This document shows, in pieces, positions 12,261 through 21,818 of a stretch of DNA of 64,000 nt. The notes under the pieces are model-generated. The model saw only the letters and a list, made by a program, of their open reading frames with translations, was not told the origin of the DNA and did not search any database. The translations under genes and the position numbers were made by a program. This stretch comes from Galeruca laticollis. Its lineage: Eukaryota > Arthropoda > Insecta > Coleoptera > Chrysomelidae. The stretch's first letter is position 1. Every line of letters begins with the position of its first letter. The DNA lies in assembly GCA_963921935.1 (NCBI GenBank), contig OY998175.1, forward strand, positions 304,257,484 to 304,321,483. The letters run 5' to 3'.

Positions 12261-12354
12261 TAGTAGCGACAACAGCTCTGATAGGGGGGGGGGGCACAAT
12301 AAACCTTTGGTTTCAGTGCACAGTAACCCCGTTAAAATCTAATCTAATTTAATC

Positions 12355-12420
12355 TAAGGTGGCTGTGTCGGAGGGAAGGTAGACCAATGCTAGCATCAGC
12401 GCCGTCCTGTTGCCTCGTCC
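12355..12420. repeat. 66-bp target-site duplication, right copy (LINE-A)
   Basis: Partner of 7563-7628 with three differences. LINE-B coding sequence (YLPSD region of its endonuclease) resumes here on the minus strand. Confidence 0.85.
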
Positions 12421-12609
12421 AAATGGGTATTCCACTTTAACTGCATTTAAATCTGAGGTGCAGAATTGTGTCATCGGGGCGGCTTTAATTTTCTTAGGTT
12501 GTTGGTTGCTTCGTAAGCTAAAAATTCGGCCGATTAGAGAACAGAGTTCTAATATTTTGGTCTTTATTTTCCAAGGCTCTTGGATTAGTACTAGTGCATT
12601 TTCCAGCAC
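12355..12609 (-). pseudogene. LINE-B ORF2, endonuclease start
   Basis: On the minus strand the frame reads VLIQEPWKIKTK, the same motif that opens the LINE-A endonuclease (VLIQEPW), and ends with ALVYLPSD inside the duplicated target. The protein therefore continues in the segment at 7407-7604 on the other side of LINE-A. No start codon for ORF2 could be fixed. Confidence 0.7.
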
Positions 12610-12619
12610 GTCAAGGTGG

Positions 12620-13780
12620 CATCATATTGTTACCGTTGCGACCTTTTTGCGCCCTTGGCTTGGATGCCTTAGGCTCATTGCATGGCCCCCATCTCCTCCT
12701 TTGTCAGACAGGAATCAGCCTCCATGACTTCGGAGACGACTTCTACGTTTACCAGGGAGGCCTCAGTGTTGGATTGTTCATGATCCGGGGTCCTTGGTAC
12801 TGTAGAGGTGTCCCTAGTTTTTTTACTGGAAGTCCTCACTCTCAATGCGGAGAATCGTTAGTTCAACGTTATCGACCTCTCCCTCAGAACAGCCATGTCA
12901 TCGACTCCAATGCCAAAAACGAACAGTTGTCCCAGGAGGCTCTCCTTAGCCTCATGATGGAAGGTGCACCACCTGTCAATCGACACCTCCGGATATTGCG
13001 CCTTGAGCCTCTGCAGCACTCTCTCCAGATCATCAGAGGTACATGTAACACTCTGGGACCCAAAGAGAAGCTTTGGTGAGCTTCAGAAGCTTATCCAGGC
13101 AGATGACAGCCAGCGCTGTATCCTCCAGAGGCTCCATTGTGATCGCAGACTACCCTGATGATATCACCAGAGTAAGTCGACGACTTGAATATGGTCGCCT
13201 TGCTTTGGCTGTTGGAGGTGGTCAAGATCAATTTGTCCAGTTTCTCCATTAGTCTCTTTTTGATAAAACTCGCCAGTTCAGCGCTAATTTTGCCGAATGG
13301 GCTCGCCTTATCTATTATCGCCACCTTGAGATGTCTCAAAGTGGCTTTAACGAACATTTGGGAAGGTGCTGTGGCATTACTATTACCGCGAGCCTTATTT
13401 GGCCTTCTTGGTGTACCTTGCATGGATGTACTTGTGTGAAGGCGTTTTCCCGTAAGGTCAACTGATTCCTGGTCTCTTTTGGAGGCGGAATTTCCTTCAG
13501 TCGGCCTCGGGGGTTCCTTCACCCTTAGTTTTGAAGGGGCTGAAGATGGAAGGGTAGCTCCTGCGGACGCTGCCTCCTATGTCTCTATCACATTCCTTCT
13601 TCTTTTGGCATAAACGCCGCAGATCTGCTTGCGTCTTGTCTTTGTTTTGTTATCTTTCTGAGGTGATCTTTCACGTTCAACGTCAGGCTGCATCGGAGCT
13701 TGAAGTGGACATTTCTGTCCAGCCTCGGGGTTTTGTTCTGTTTCTTTTGGTTTTGTACTCATACTTGCTCCCACGAGTAG
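12620..13780 (-). pseudogene. LINE-B ORF1 region
   Basis: Two minus-strand frames, 13577-13774 and 13091-13522, are Lys/Pro/Ser-rich and basic, followed by a region with ASFIKKRLMEKLDKLIL and IIRVVCDHNGA, which corresponds in position and type to ORF1 of LINE-A. They are broken by stops and at least one frameshift. The stretch 12620-13090 is the decayed C-terminal part of ORF1. The assignment rests on position, composition and the likeness to LINE-A, not on a diagnostic motif. Confidence 0.5.
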
Positions 13781-14289
13781 CTAGGGAATGGGTTGACAGA
13801 GCCCGCGTTGCCAGAGGAAGACTATTTACATTGGGGTTTCGCCCGATTCCCCAAAAAGATCGTTCTTGACCGCATATTTCCTATCGGCCTTAGCTTGGGT
13901 GGGTTGGACCGCGGTGACAGCTTTCGTAAAAGGGTTAGGGGTTTTAAGTCCTCGTACCTAACTATGACTACCGCTAACCAGATTCAAAGGTATCTAGTTC
14001 CCTTGGTCATTCCCCTATCCGCCATCTGGAGACGCGCCAGGTTGGCAGTTGGTGCCGAACTGGTATAAGTCCCATGTATTTCAAATCATCAAATATTCGC
14101 AATGTGTATTGGACCGGCTTTAAAATATGTTTGAGTTCAAGAAGTATATTGCCAGCTTGATATTTTCAATTGCAGTGTAACCGAAATTAAATCTTTCGCC
14201 TTAGCAGATTAACTATTCAAATTGCTTATTCTCATATAAACTAATTATATATTTTGTTATTGTATATATTGTCTCAAATTTGATCGGAT

Positions 14290-17262
14290 AACCTGTTCAT
14301 CATCATCATCACGTAGCGCTACAACCCTGGGTGGGTCTTGGCTGACTGTACAACTTCTTTCCAATTTGTTCGGTCTTCCATCAACCTAGGGTCAAATGGA
14401 ATGTTCATTTTCCGGAGATCTGCTTGGATGCTATCTCTTCATCGCATTCTGGGACGTCCGAGTGGTCTTTTGCCTCTGGGAATCTCCTCCCATACCAGTT
14501 TTACAAGTGTTTCGTTATTCAGTCTGTGCACGTGGCCTGCCCATCTTAGTCGCTGTGATTTAATTTCTTGGACAATATCGGCGTCGTTGTAAAGTGCTTT
14601 TAATTCGATATTGGTTCTGATCTTATACTGGTTTATGGTGATGTCATGGTGAGGTCCGAAAATTTTTCTAAGTATTTTTCGTTCAAAGCGTCTGAGCTTT
14701 TCTTCGTTTGCTTTGGTCATGGTCCACGTTTCGCATCCGTATGTTATTACAGGTCTGACGATGGATTTATAGATTTTGATCGTTGAACTTCTCGTGAGAT
14801 TTTTTGATTTTATGAGCTTATTCAGTGCAAATACACAGCGATTTGCAGATTGGATTCTGTCTTTTATTTCTTTGGTAACATCGTTGTCCGCTGTGATTAC
14901 GGCCCCCAGATACTTAAAACGTTGTACTCTTTCGAAATTAAAGGTGTTGATCGTCACATTCTGTCCTATTCTGTCTCTTTGTGTCGTTCTATTTATACAC
15001 ATATATTTCGTCTTCTCTTCATTAATCTTCAGCCTTACTTCACTTGTTGCTCTTTCCACCTTGTCGAAAATGTCTTTCGTGGATAGGATGGAGTCTCCAA
15101 CGAGATCTATGTCATCTGCATATGCGAGTAACAGCTTGGGACCTTGAACCGATAGCAATTCTGTTTTTATTTCGGCCGACCTCATGGCTTTCTCTAATAC
15201 AAGGTTAAAAAGTAGTGGAGATAACGCATCACCCTGTTTAAGTCCACTGTTGATTTCAAAGCTGCCAGACAGTTTATTATTTACACGTACTTTAGATAGT
15301 CCACCCTCCATACAAACTTTGGTCATCCGAATGAGTCTCTTTGGTATTGAGAACTCCGCCATGGCATTCCATACTTGGCTTCTTCCTACGCTATCATATG
15401 CCTGTCGAAAGTCTATAAAAAGATTGTGTATGGGTCTGTTATACTCCCATCCCTTTTCTAGAAGTTGTCTCAGCGTGAATAGTTGATCTATTGTTGATCT
15501 GTTCGCCATAAACCCGGCTTGATATTCGCCTAGGACTTTTTCAGCATAAGGGATTAGTCTACTAAGAATGATGTTTGAGAGGGTTTTATATGCCGTGTTT
15601 AGAAGTGAGATTCCTCTATAATTCGCGCATCTTGTTTTGTCTCCTTTTCTGTGGATGGGCACTATTATGTTTTCCTTCCATCGTGCTGGTATCCTTTCTT
15701 CTAACCATATGTGCGTTATTAGCTGGTGGATTTGGCGATGTAGTGCGTCTCCACCATCTTTCAGAAGTTCTGCTGGTATCTCGTCCGTGGCCGGCGCTTT
15801 GTGATTTTTCAGCTTATTTAAGGCCTTTTGGGTTTCTTCAAAGGAGGGATTTTGACGGGCATGTCCACTGTGATATAGATCTCTTATTTGTGCTGTTCTT
15901 CCTGTATGATGTTTAGAAGGTCTCTAAAATACTTTTTCCATTCTTCAGTTATTTCTTTACCGTCGATTATCATGCGGCCTTGGTTGTCTCTCAGTGTATG
16001 GATGGAATTGATTCTATGCCCTCTTTTCTCAGAGGAAATTGCTTCATAAAATTCTCTGGAGCCTGGTTTGGGCCGGTCCCTCTCCATAGTTTCATATTTT
16101 TGTTGTTCGTAGTTTCTTTTTTTTGTGCGTATTATTTTTCTGGTTTCTTTTCGGCAGTCGTCATATTCCTTTTTACTTTGGTCTGTTTGCAGTTGTATCC
16201 AAGTCTTTCTTACTGTTTGTCTTTTTTCCAGTTGTTTCCGACATTCCTCGTCATACCATGTTTTTGCCCTCTTCTGCTTACTTCTTCCAAAGATCTTGTC
16301 AGCTGTCTTGGTTATTATTTCGGCAGTCGCTTCCCATAGCTGTTCTATATTATTGTCTTCTCTTTCAGAGTTCAAGGTTTGTTCAAGTTGTTCTCTATAG
16401 TTTTGTTGTTTCTGTGCATTGTGTATTTCGTCCATGTTCCATTGTGGGTTTATTGTTGTTTTATTGTATTTGTGGCTAGATATTCTGGATTTGACTTTTG
16501 CTCTGACTAAGTAATGATCTGTGTCTACGTCTATTCCTCTCAGGCTTCTTACGTCTATAATATTGTTACCATGACGGGCATCTACAATGATGTGGTCAAT
16601 TTGGTTGCGCGTAATATGGTCGTTTGAGACCCAGGTTTGCTTATGGATGTCTTTATGCGGAAACATGGTTGACTTTATTAGCATATTATTAGCTGCTGCA
16701 GTTTCTGTGAGTCTTAAGCCATTGTCGTTGGATATATTGTGTAGGCTGTGTTTACCTATTGTGGGGTATAGGCTAGGCTCTTTACCTATTTTAGCATTAA
16801 AGTCCCCGCAGAGTATGCGCATATCATGTTTGGGCATCGTATCTATCTCTCTTTCTAGGGCATCGTAGAAGTCATCCTTGATATCTTCATCCTTCTCTTC
16901 CGTTGGTGCATGCGCTGAGATAATCGAAATGTTGTATCGCTCTCCTTTCATTCGTATGTAGCATATCCTTCCATTTATAGGTTTAAAATTTAGTATATTC
17001 TGTACTAGGTTGTCTCTAATCACAAAGCCCGTTCCAAATTCATGTCTTCCGTTTTTGTTACCGCTGAAGAAGATGGTGGATTTACTTATTTTTATATTTC
17101 CATCGTCTGGCCATCTTATTTCTGGGACGGCTGTTATATCCATTCCTATGTTTTCCAGTTGTTCCACAGCATTTATAGCAGCTCCAGGTCTGTACCAACT
17201 CTGGACATTCCAAGTTCCAATATTCATGGTCCTTTTACATTGCATTTGTCGAATTGCAGGAA
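14290..17262 (-). mobile_element. RTE-clade non-LTR retrotransposon, nearly full length
   Basis: On the minus strand, an AP-endonuclease and an RT lie in one ORF with no RNase H, and the 3' end is a short ATG-repeat tail (CAT repeats at 14298-14310 on the plus strand). This combination defines the RTE clade. Only one frameshift and one premature stop were seen. The 5' limit is near the start codon at 17245 or a little beyond. No target duplication was identified. Confidence 0.85.
14319..17245 (-). pseudogene. RTE ORF2: endonuclease and reverse transcriptase
   Basis: The start is ATG at 17245. Endonuclease (17230-16450): TWNVQSW, the catalytic Glu in VPEIRW, GDFNAKIG, QIDHIIVD and the TDHYLV end motif. 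The RT (about 15840-14700) has NYRGISLLN, FRQAYDSV, GLKQGDALSPLLFN and the catalytic AYADDIDLVG. The thumb region has YGCETWTMTK and LRWAGHVHRL. A one-base shift near 15850 separates the two halves, and a TGA at about 14437 stands where RTE proteins have Trp. The frame then runs on to a TAG at 14319-14321. Full length would be about 975 codons, normal for RTE. The rest of the reading frame is intact, so this is a fairly young copy. Confidence 0.85.
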
Positions 17263-17857
17263 AACCTGTTGAACGGTGTAAAATAAACTAAATGAATCAA
17301 TTGATAAACTAATAAATTGAATTTAAGTATTGTAAAGTGAAAGAACTTTTTTTTCATCACTCACAGGTTCTTATTATCCTTCGGGCCGAAAAAATTAATT
17401 TTAATTCTATTTGCTTAAATTGTGAGTCGTTGACCTCAGTATTGTGTCTGCCGTATGTACAGTTGACCTAAAAATCAAAAACTTTCATTATGTAATTGAA
17501 GCGAGAGGGCCTTGTCTAAAGTAAAAGTAACTACACAAATTTTCTGCTTCCTACAGTCTATTAAAAAATAGGAGGGGAAAGATTACTTACTTTTTTCAAC
17601 TTGGGAACTGGAACGTTTTTTGCAACACATATAATTTAGTTTGGATGACTGCTCAAGGCCGAACGATTCGCAAAAGTCCAATTGACATACATTTTAATTT
17701 TTTATACCCGGAAATATTCATCTTCTTTTTCACCGATGTCCTTGAGATCTAGCATATAATGGATACTAACAGAGTAAGTTAAAATGAACGTGAAAATGGT
17801 GGATTTTTTTCTATGTGGTACGTACTTAAAGCATCATGGAAGCTCGTATACATAATA
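17263..17857. other. No recognised gene
   Basis: About 600 bp between the RTE start and the DD41D transposon. It may include the RTE 5' UTR. No motif or repeat was recognised. Confidence 0.4.
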
Positions 17858-18026
17858 TACCGGGTGGCCCACCACATTCGCCTCGGTATTTCTACGAGAA
17901 ATGGAGAGAGTTAGGGGAAAAATTTAGCACAGTCATATGTGGGTTCATTAGGAGCATATTCCAAAATTATTTTGAAATATATAGGGTGATCCCCAAAAAA
18001 ATAACATACCAAAGTTATTGTTTTTA

Positions 18027-18240
18027 AATGAAACTCAAGGTCTCTAGTTAATTCCACAATATAATACAAGTTATTGAAAATTCTAAAAAATTGACAATTG
18101 TTTCGATAAATCAATATCATCGTCAGAATGACAGAAGTTACATTTCATTTTATGCCTACCTGATGTTTAGTAGTTAGTTATTTTTGGCTAGACCAAGAAG
18201 TAACCTAACTTGTGATTAGCTTAATATATGTTTATAGAAA
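18027..18240 (-). repeat. PLE-1 3' pLTR
   Basis: About 214 bp beginning TTTTTAAATGAAACTCAAGG on the plus strand and ending TAATATATGTTTATAGAA, repeated directly at 20839-21053. It differs by a duplicated GTTA and a few substitutions. Confidence 0.9.
18081..18136 (-). ncRNA. Hammerhead ribozyme candidate, type I, in PLE-1 3' pLTR
   Basis: On the minus strand the parts appear in hammerhead order. Outer stem I TTCT (18136-18133) pairs with AGAA (18084-18081), and inner stem I ATT (18129-18127) with AAT (18092-18090). The core CTGACGA (18126-18120) is followed by stem II GATA/TATC around a 6-base loop, then GAAA (18104-18101), a tiny self-complementary stem III (AC-AATT-GT) and C17 at 18093. Cleavage would fall between 18093 and 18092. 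One extra U sits between A9 and stem II. Hammerheads are known in Penelope-like pLTRs, and short stem III forms act as dimers. Activity is inferred, not shown. Confidence 0.7.
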
Positions 18241-18391
18241 AAAGAAGAAGATGTGATATTACAAATATTGAAGCTTAGATATTATTAGCCCTATGGTGAT
18301 ATCCTGGATATCATTTTTCCAATTAAGATCAGTATACCTGTGCAATGATATAGAAAACCAGGAAAACTATATCTGCTGATCTTTACAATTA

Positions 18392-20833
18392 TCACTTAAG
18401 AAGACAGTTTATTAGTGGAGAATTCCCTAGATTTAAATGTCCATTGACAACTCCATATTGTGGGTTTCTTAAATGTCTTCTTATTTCCAGTTCTTCAAGG
18501 AAATCCAGTTCTTGTTTCTTTTCACAAATATGCAGTACTTCTAGTTCTGTGTTAGGTGTCAATGAATGATTGGTGTCAAGTAGATGTTCTGCGTAGTGGG
18601 ATTTATCTGGTTTTTTTAATCTGTTTGCTCGTAAGTGCTCACTGTATCGTATTTCAAAATTCCTGAGGGTCTGACCCAAATAGACAGCATTACATTCTGG
18701 ACATTTGAGTTTATATATACCTGACTTCTTTAAAAGTGGTATTTTTGTTTTTACATTTAACAATTTTGTACTAACGTTACTTTCTGTTTTAAAAGAAATT
18801 GTTGTATTCGTTGCTGAAGATATAATCTTTGAAATATTTCTAGAAATATTTCCTGCATATGTGATGGTTTTATAAGTTTCAATTTCATCAGCTTGTTTAG
18901 GATATATTAGTTGTAATGCCACTTTTTCCTCTTTTTTACTAATTAGCTTATTTATCATATCTAATGGATAACCGTTAGATGTTGCTATTTGTCTAATTGT
19001 ATTAATCTCTCTATCAAAATTACATTTGTTCATAGGAACTGAAAAAGCTCTATGTATCATTGAATTATATGCTGCTAGTCTGTGAGACACAGGGTGGTTA
19101 GAATTGAATGGAATTGTTACATCAGTTTGTGTTGGTTTTCGGTAAATTGAATAATCAAGTACATTATTAACTCTTTGAATTTTTAAATCAAGAAAATTGA
19201 TTGAGCTATTTTCTTCAATTTCTAATGTAAATTTAATTTTCGGCTGTAAATTATTGATGTGGTTGAAAAATACATCTAATTGTCGTTCACTACCCATAAA
19301 ACAAGCTAATATGTCATCTACATATCTATACCAAAATAAAATATTCTTCGAAATATTACTTTCAAAGATCTTTCTTTCTAAATTGTCCATAAAAATGTTT
19401 GCTAAAATAGGTGATATAGGGCTTCCCATTGGTAAACTTTCATTTTGAATATATATCTTATTGTCAAAAGTGAAATAATTCTGATTAATGCATACATCAA
19501 ATAAATTAAGTATATCTGATATTATTCCTGGATTAATATTTTTATCTTCTAGTAATTTTCTTACAAGTATTAGACATTCTACAGGAGGAATTTTAGTAAA
19601 CATGTTAGTTACATCGAACGATATAAGTTTATAGTTATCTTGTAAGTGGATTGCTTTTAACTTTTTGATTAGTTCTATTGAATTTCTAATTGAGTACTGA
19701 TATTCATATCCGTAAGTATTGAGTATATTGTTGAGCTTATTTGCCAATATATTATTAGGAGCATTAACATAAGAGACTACAGGTCTAATTAGTTTCGTTA
19801 TTTTATGTAATTTAACTGTTCCATATAATTGTGGACAATTAGGATTCTTATGTATGATAGACCTCTTTTCGTAATCATTTAAAAGATAATTTGAATTATT
19901 AACAATATCCCTTACATTATTAGAAAACTTCTTTGTTGGGTCTGCTTTAAGAACTTTTACATCGCTGGATTCTATAAAGTTATATACTTTGGAATTGTAA
20001 TTTTCAGTCGTCAAAATGACAGTAGCGTTCCCTTTATCAGATTTTGTAACTGTTAGGTTATTATTCTCAATCTTCTTTTTTATTGCGTTTAAAACTGAAA
20101 TGTCATTTTTTGTTTGACGTTTAACTTTTGAAGGTTCAATATTTTTGATTAAATTGGCAATTTTTAATTTCTCATAAAGAAAATTATTTGAATTAGATTT
20201 TAAAGCTATTTCTGACTCTGTAGCTATAATTTGTTCAATATTATTCGTAAATTTAGGTGGTATGCTGTACTTTAACCCTTCATTTAAAAATTTTATTTCA
20301 CTATTTGTAAAATTAGTATCTGAAAGGTTTTCAAATCGTGGTGCAAAGTGTGTTGGTATGTAGGTACTTACAGTTTCATGATGTTTTGAGTATTGAATTT
20401 TATGTTGTGTGTGTTCAAGATTCTGTAGCTTCTTTTCTTGTTTCTTAAATTTCATATGCTTCATCGTGCTGACATTTTCTCTAATTTTGTCATCCAAACA
20501 GTCAAATTCTACTGGATGTAATTGGAATGTGAGTTCTGAATGTACAACTTTTAGGTAGTTGTCTAAGGAGTCTCTAACTTTGAACCATTTCTTACATTCT
20601 GTTTTTATCCAAACTCGTTGAGCACATTTTATAGCTTTTTGTGCTTGTGGTGTTCTAGTGTGACATTTTATATTCACATAATTTGGTATTACCTTTTTTC
20701 TAAGGCATTCTTGGTTAAACCAAATGTTTTGTGATGCTTTGTAACGTTTTTGTAGTAACTTCTGGTACAGTCGGGTCAAATCTTCTCTCGAAGATTTTTT
20801 AATGAAATTGACTGTCTCGTGGAATATGCTCAT
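18392..20833 (-). CDS. Penelope-like reverse transcriptase with GIY-YIG endonuclease, intact
   Basis: A single uninterrupted 813-codon frame starts at an ATG just inside the 5' pLTR. The N-terminal 300 residues are basic and rich in Lys/Asn. The RT occupies about residues 330-620, with TKSDKGNATVIL, SFDVTNMFTKIPP, LPMGSPISPILANIFMDN and the catalytic WYRYVDDILACF. The C-terminal GIY-YIG nuclease (about 700-800) shows GIYKLKCPECNAVYLGQT, then an Arg (FEIRYSEH) and a downstream Glu-rich helix. Length and domain order are those of endonuclease-bearing Penelope elements. The enzyme would nick the target and prime cDNA synthesis there. No stop or shift was seen, so this copy may encode a working protein; the pLTR differences argue that it is not brand new. 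Confidence 0.93.
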   Translation of the reverse strand: MSIFHETVNFIKKSSREDLTRLYQKLLQKRYKASQNIWFNQECLRKKVIPNYVNIKCHTRTPQAQKAIKCAQRVWIKTECKKWFKVRDSLDNYLKVVHSELTFQLHPVEFDCLDDKIRENVSTMKHMKFKKQEKKLQNLEHTQHKIQYSKHHETVSTYIPTHFAPRFENLSDTNFTNSEIKFLNEGLKYSIPPKFTNNIEQIIATESEIALKSNSNNFLYEKLKIANLIKNIEPSKVKRQTKNDISVLNAIKKKIENNNLTVTKSDKGNATVILTTENYNSKVYNFIESSDVKVLKADPTKKFSNNVRDIVNNSNYLLNDYEKRSIIHKNPNCPQLYGTVKLHKITKLIRPVVSYVNAPNNILANKLNNILNTYGYEYQYSIRNSIELIKKLKAIHLQDNYKLISFDVTNMFTKIPPVECLILVRKLLEDKNINPGIISDILNLFDVCINQNYFTFDNKIYIQNESLPMGSPISPILANIFMDNLERKIFESNISKNILFWYRYVDDILACFMGSERQLDVFFNHINNLQPKIKFTLEIEENSSINFLDLKIQRVNNVLDYSIYRKPTQTDVTIPFNSNHPVSHRLAAYNSMIHRAFSVPMNKCNFDREINTIRQIATSNGYPLDMINKLISKKEEKVALQLIYPKQADEIETYKTITYAGNISRNISKIISSATNTTISFKTESNVSTKLLNVKTKIPLLKKSGIYKLKCPECNAVYLGQTLRNFEIRYSEHLRANRLKKPDKSHYAEHLLDTNHSLTPNTELEVLHICEKKQELDFLEELEIRRHLRNPQYGVVNGHLNLGNSPLINCLLK

Positions 20834-20838
20834 ATTAG

Positions 20839-21053
20839 TGTTTTTAAATGAAACTCAGGGTCTCTAGTTAATTCCACAATATAATACAAGTTATTGAAAA
20901 TTCTAAAAAATTGATAATTGTTTCGATAAATCAATATCATCGTCAGAATGACAGAAGTTACATTTCATTTTATGCCCTCCTGATGTTTAGTAGTTATTTT
21001 TGGCTAGACCAAGAAGTAACCTAACTTGTGATTGGCTTAATATATGTTTATAG
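20839..21053 (-). repeat. PLE-1 5' pLTR
   Basis: Direct copy of 18027-18240, immediately upstream of the PLE-1 start codon. Confidence 0.9.
20901..20956 (-). ncRNA. Hammerhead ribozyme candidate in PLE-1 5' pLTR, stem III variant
   Basis: Same layout as 18081-18136, with core CTGACGA and GAAA unchanged. The only change within the motif is at 20915, which turns the G of stem III into A, breaking the second stem III pair and making the cleavage triplet AUC instead of GUC. AUC is tolerated in hammerheads, but the weaker stem III may lower activity. Confidence 0.6.
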
Positions 21054-21818
21054 AAGAAAATTGTTTTCACCCTGTAACGTATAACGAACTGCTCGTGATT
21101 AAATGTACTGCTTAGTTCAAAGGTTAAAGTTAACTACTACATGAAATTTTTAATGCAATATTATACAGAGTGGCGAAAAAATTTGCCTTAATATTTGGAC
21201 ACACATTTGATCAAATAACTTCTTAAAGTTGAATAGAACACCCATATTTAGTGGCGCAATTTGACGCAGTATTAGATTCCATTCAAAACTATATTAGGGT
21301 TCCCTATACCTATCTCTTCCGCTTTTAACGCTTTTAAAAAGGCGTTTTTATATTTTACTTATGAGTAATTTTTTTTTATCTTGAAAATGAAACACACTGT
21401 ATTGTAATGAAAAGCTTAAAAAGCGTTTTAAAAACCTTTTTATTAAGGAAGTGAAATTTTAAATTTTTGGAATACGATGTATCTAATGTAAAATGCAGGC
21501 AAATGTAAAAACTCAAATTTATTGCCATTCTTCAAAATAAGGTGATGTACATGTCTTAATTATTGATGCGAAATATGTTAAATTCGCTTCATATTGAAAT
21601 AAATAGCAAAATTACAATATGGGGTCAATAAAAACATACATTTACGATTTCCTATGAAACTTATTATACTATTTTTCCAATAATAGTAGACTCTGACCTA
21701 GATAACGTTAATTATTATTATGAAACAAAAAGTATTTGACAGCGACACAACTTGTTAATGAAACCATTATCATTGTTTTAACTAGTTTAAAATTATTGTC
21801 TTTTTGAAATATTGTAAA

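Larger units (their letters stand above)
7629..12354 (+). mobile_element. LINE-A: non-LTR retrotransposon with RNase H, 5' truncated, inserted in LINE-B
   Basis: This copy runs from inside ORF1 (no start codon before the junction at 7629) through ORF2 to a tail of TAATCTAA-like repeats just before the right target duplication. Domain order is ORF1 with a DUF4780-like region, then AP-endonuclease, reverse transcriptase with YADD, RNase H and a C-terminal CCHC knuckle. This matches the LOA/R1/I group of arthropod LINEs. It carries a few stops and two frameshifts, so it is inactive but much better preserved than its host LINE-B. A run of ten G lies near 12285 in the 3' UTR. Confidence 0.85.
5860..14080 (-). 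mobile_element. LINE-B: antisense RNase H-bearing non-LTR retrotransposon, split by LINE-A
   Basis: Read on the minus strand from about 14080 down, this is a LOA/I/R1-type LINE: ORF1 (about 13090-13780), endonuclease start (12349-12609, with LIQEPW), then, after the LINE-A insertion, the rest of the endonuclease (7407-7604), the RT thumb (6850-7182), RNase H (6275-6836) and a C-terminal zinc knuckle (5872-6219). Stops and frameshifts occur in nearly every segment, so it is dead and older than LINE-A. It belongs to the same clade as LINE-A but is clearly diverged from it. The palm domain of the RT is largely missing between the 7407 and 7182 segments. The outer limits are approximate. Confidence 0.75.
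18025..21056 (-). mobile_element. Penelope-like element PLE-1 with intact ORF and direct pLTRs
   Basis: A minus-strand element: 5' pLTR (20839-21053), ORF (20833-18392), 3' UTR and 3' pLTR (18027-18240). The two pLTRs differ by about five substitutions and a 4-bp indel. The element sits in the left arm of the DD41D transposon. A truncated relative (40241-40498) has the same pLTR in inverted arrangement. Each pLTR holds a hammerhead-like motif. Confidence 0.9.

Noticed and set aside
12285..12294. Run of ten G as a quadruplex or regulatory site
   Set aside because: A single homopolymer run in a LINE 3' UTR cannot form a four-tract quadruplex and is more likely slippage or sequencing noise.
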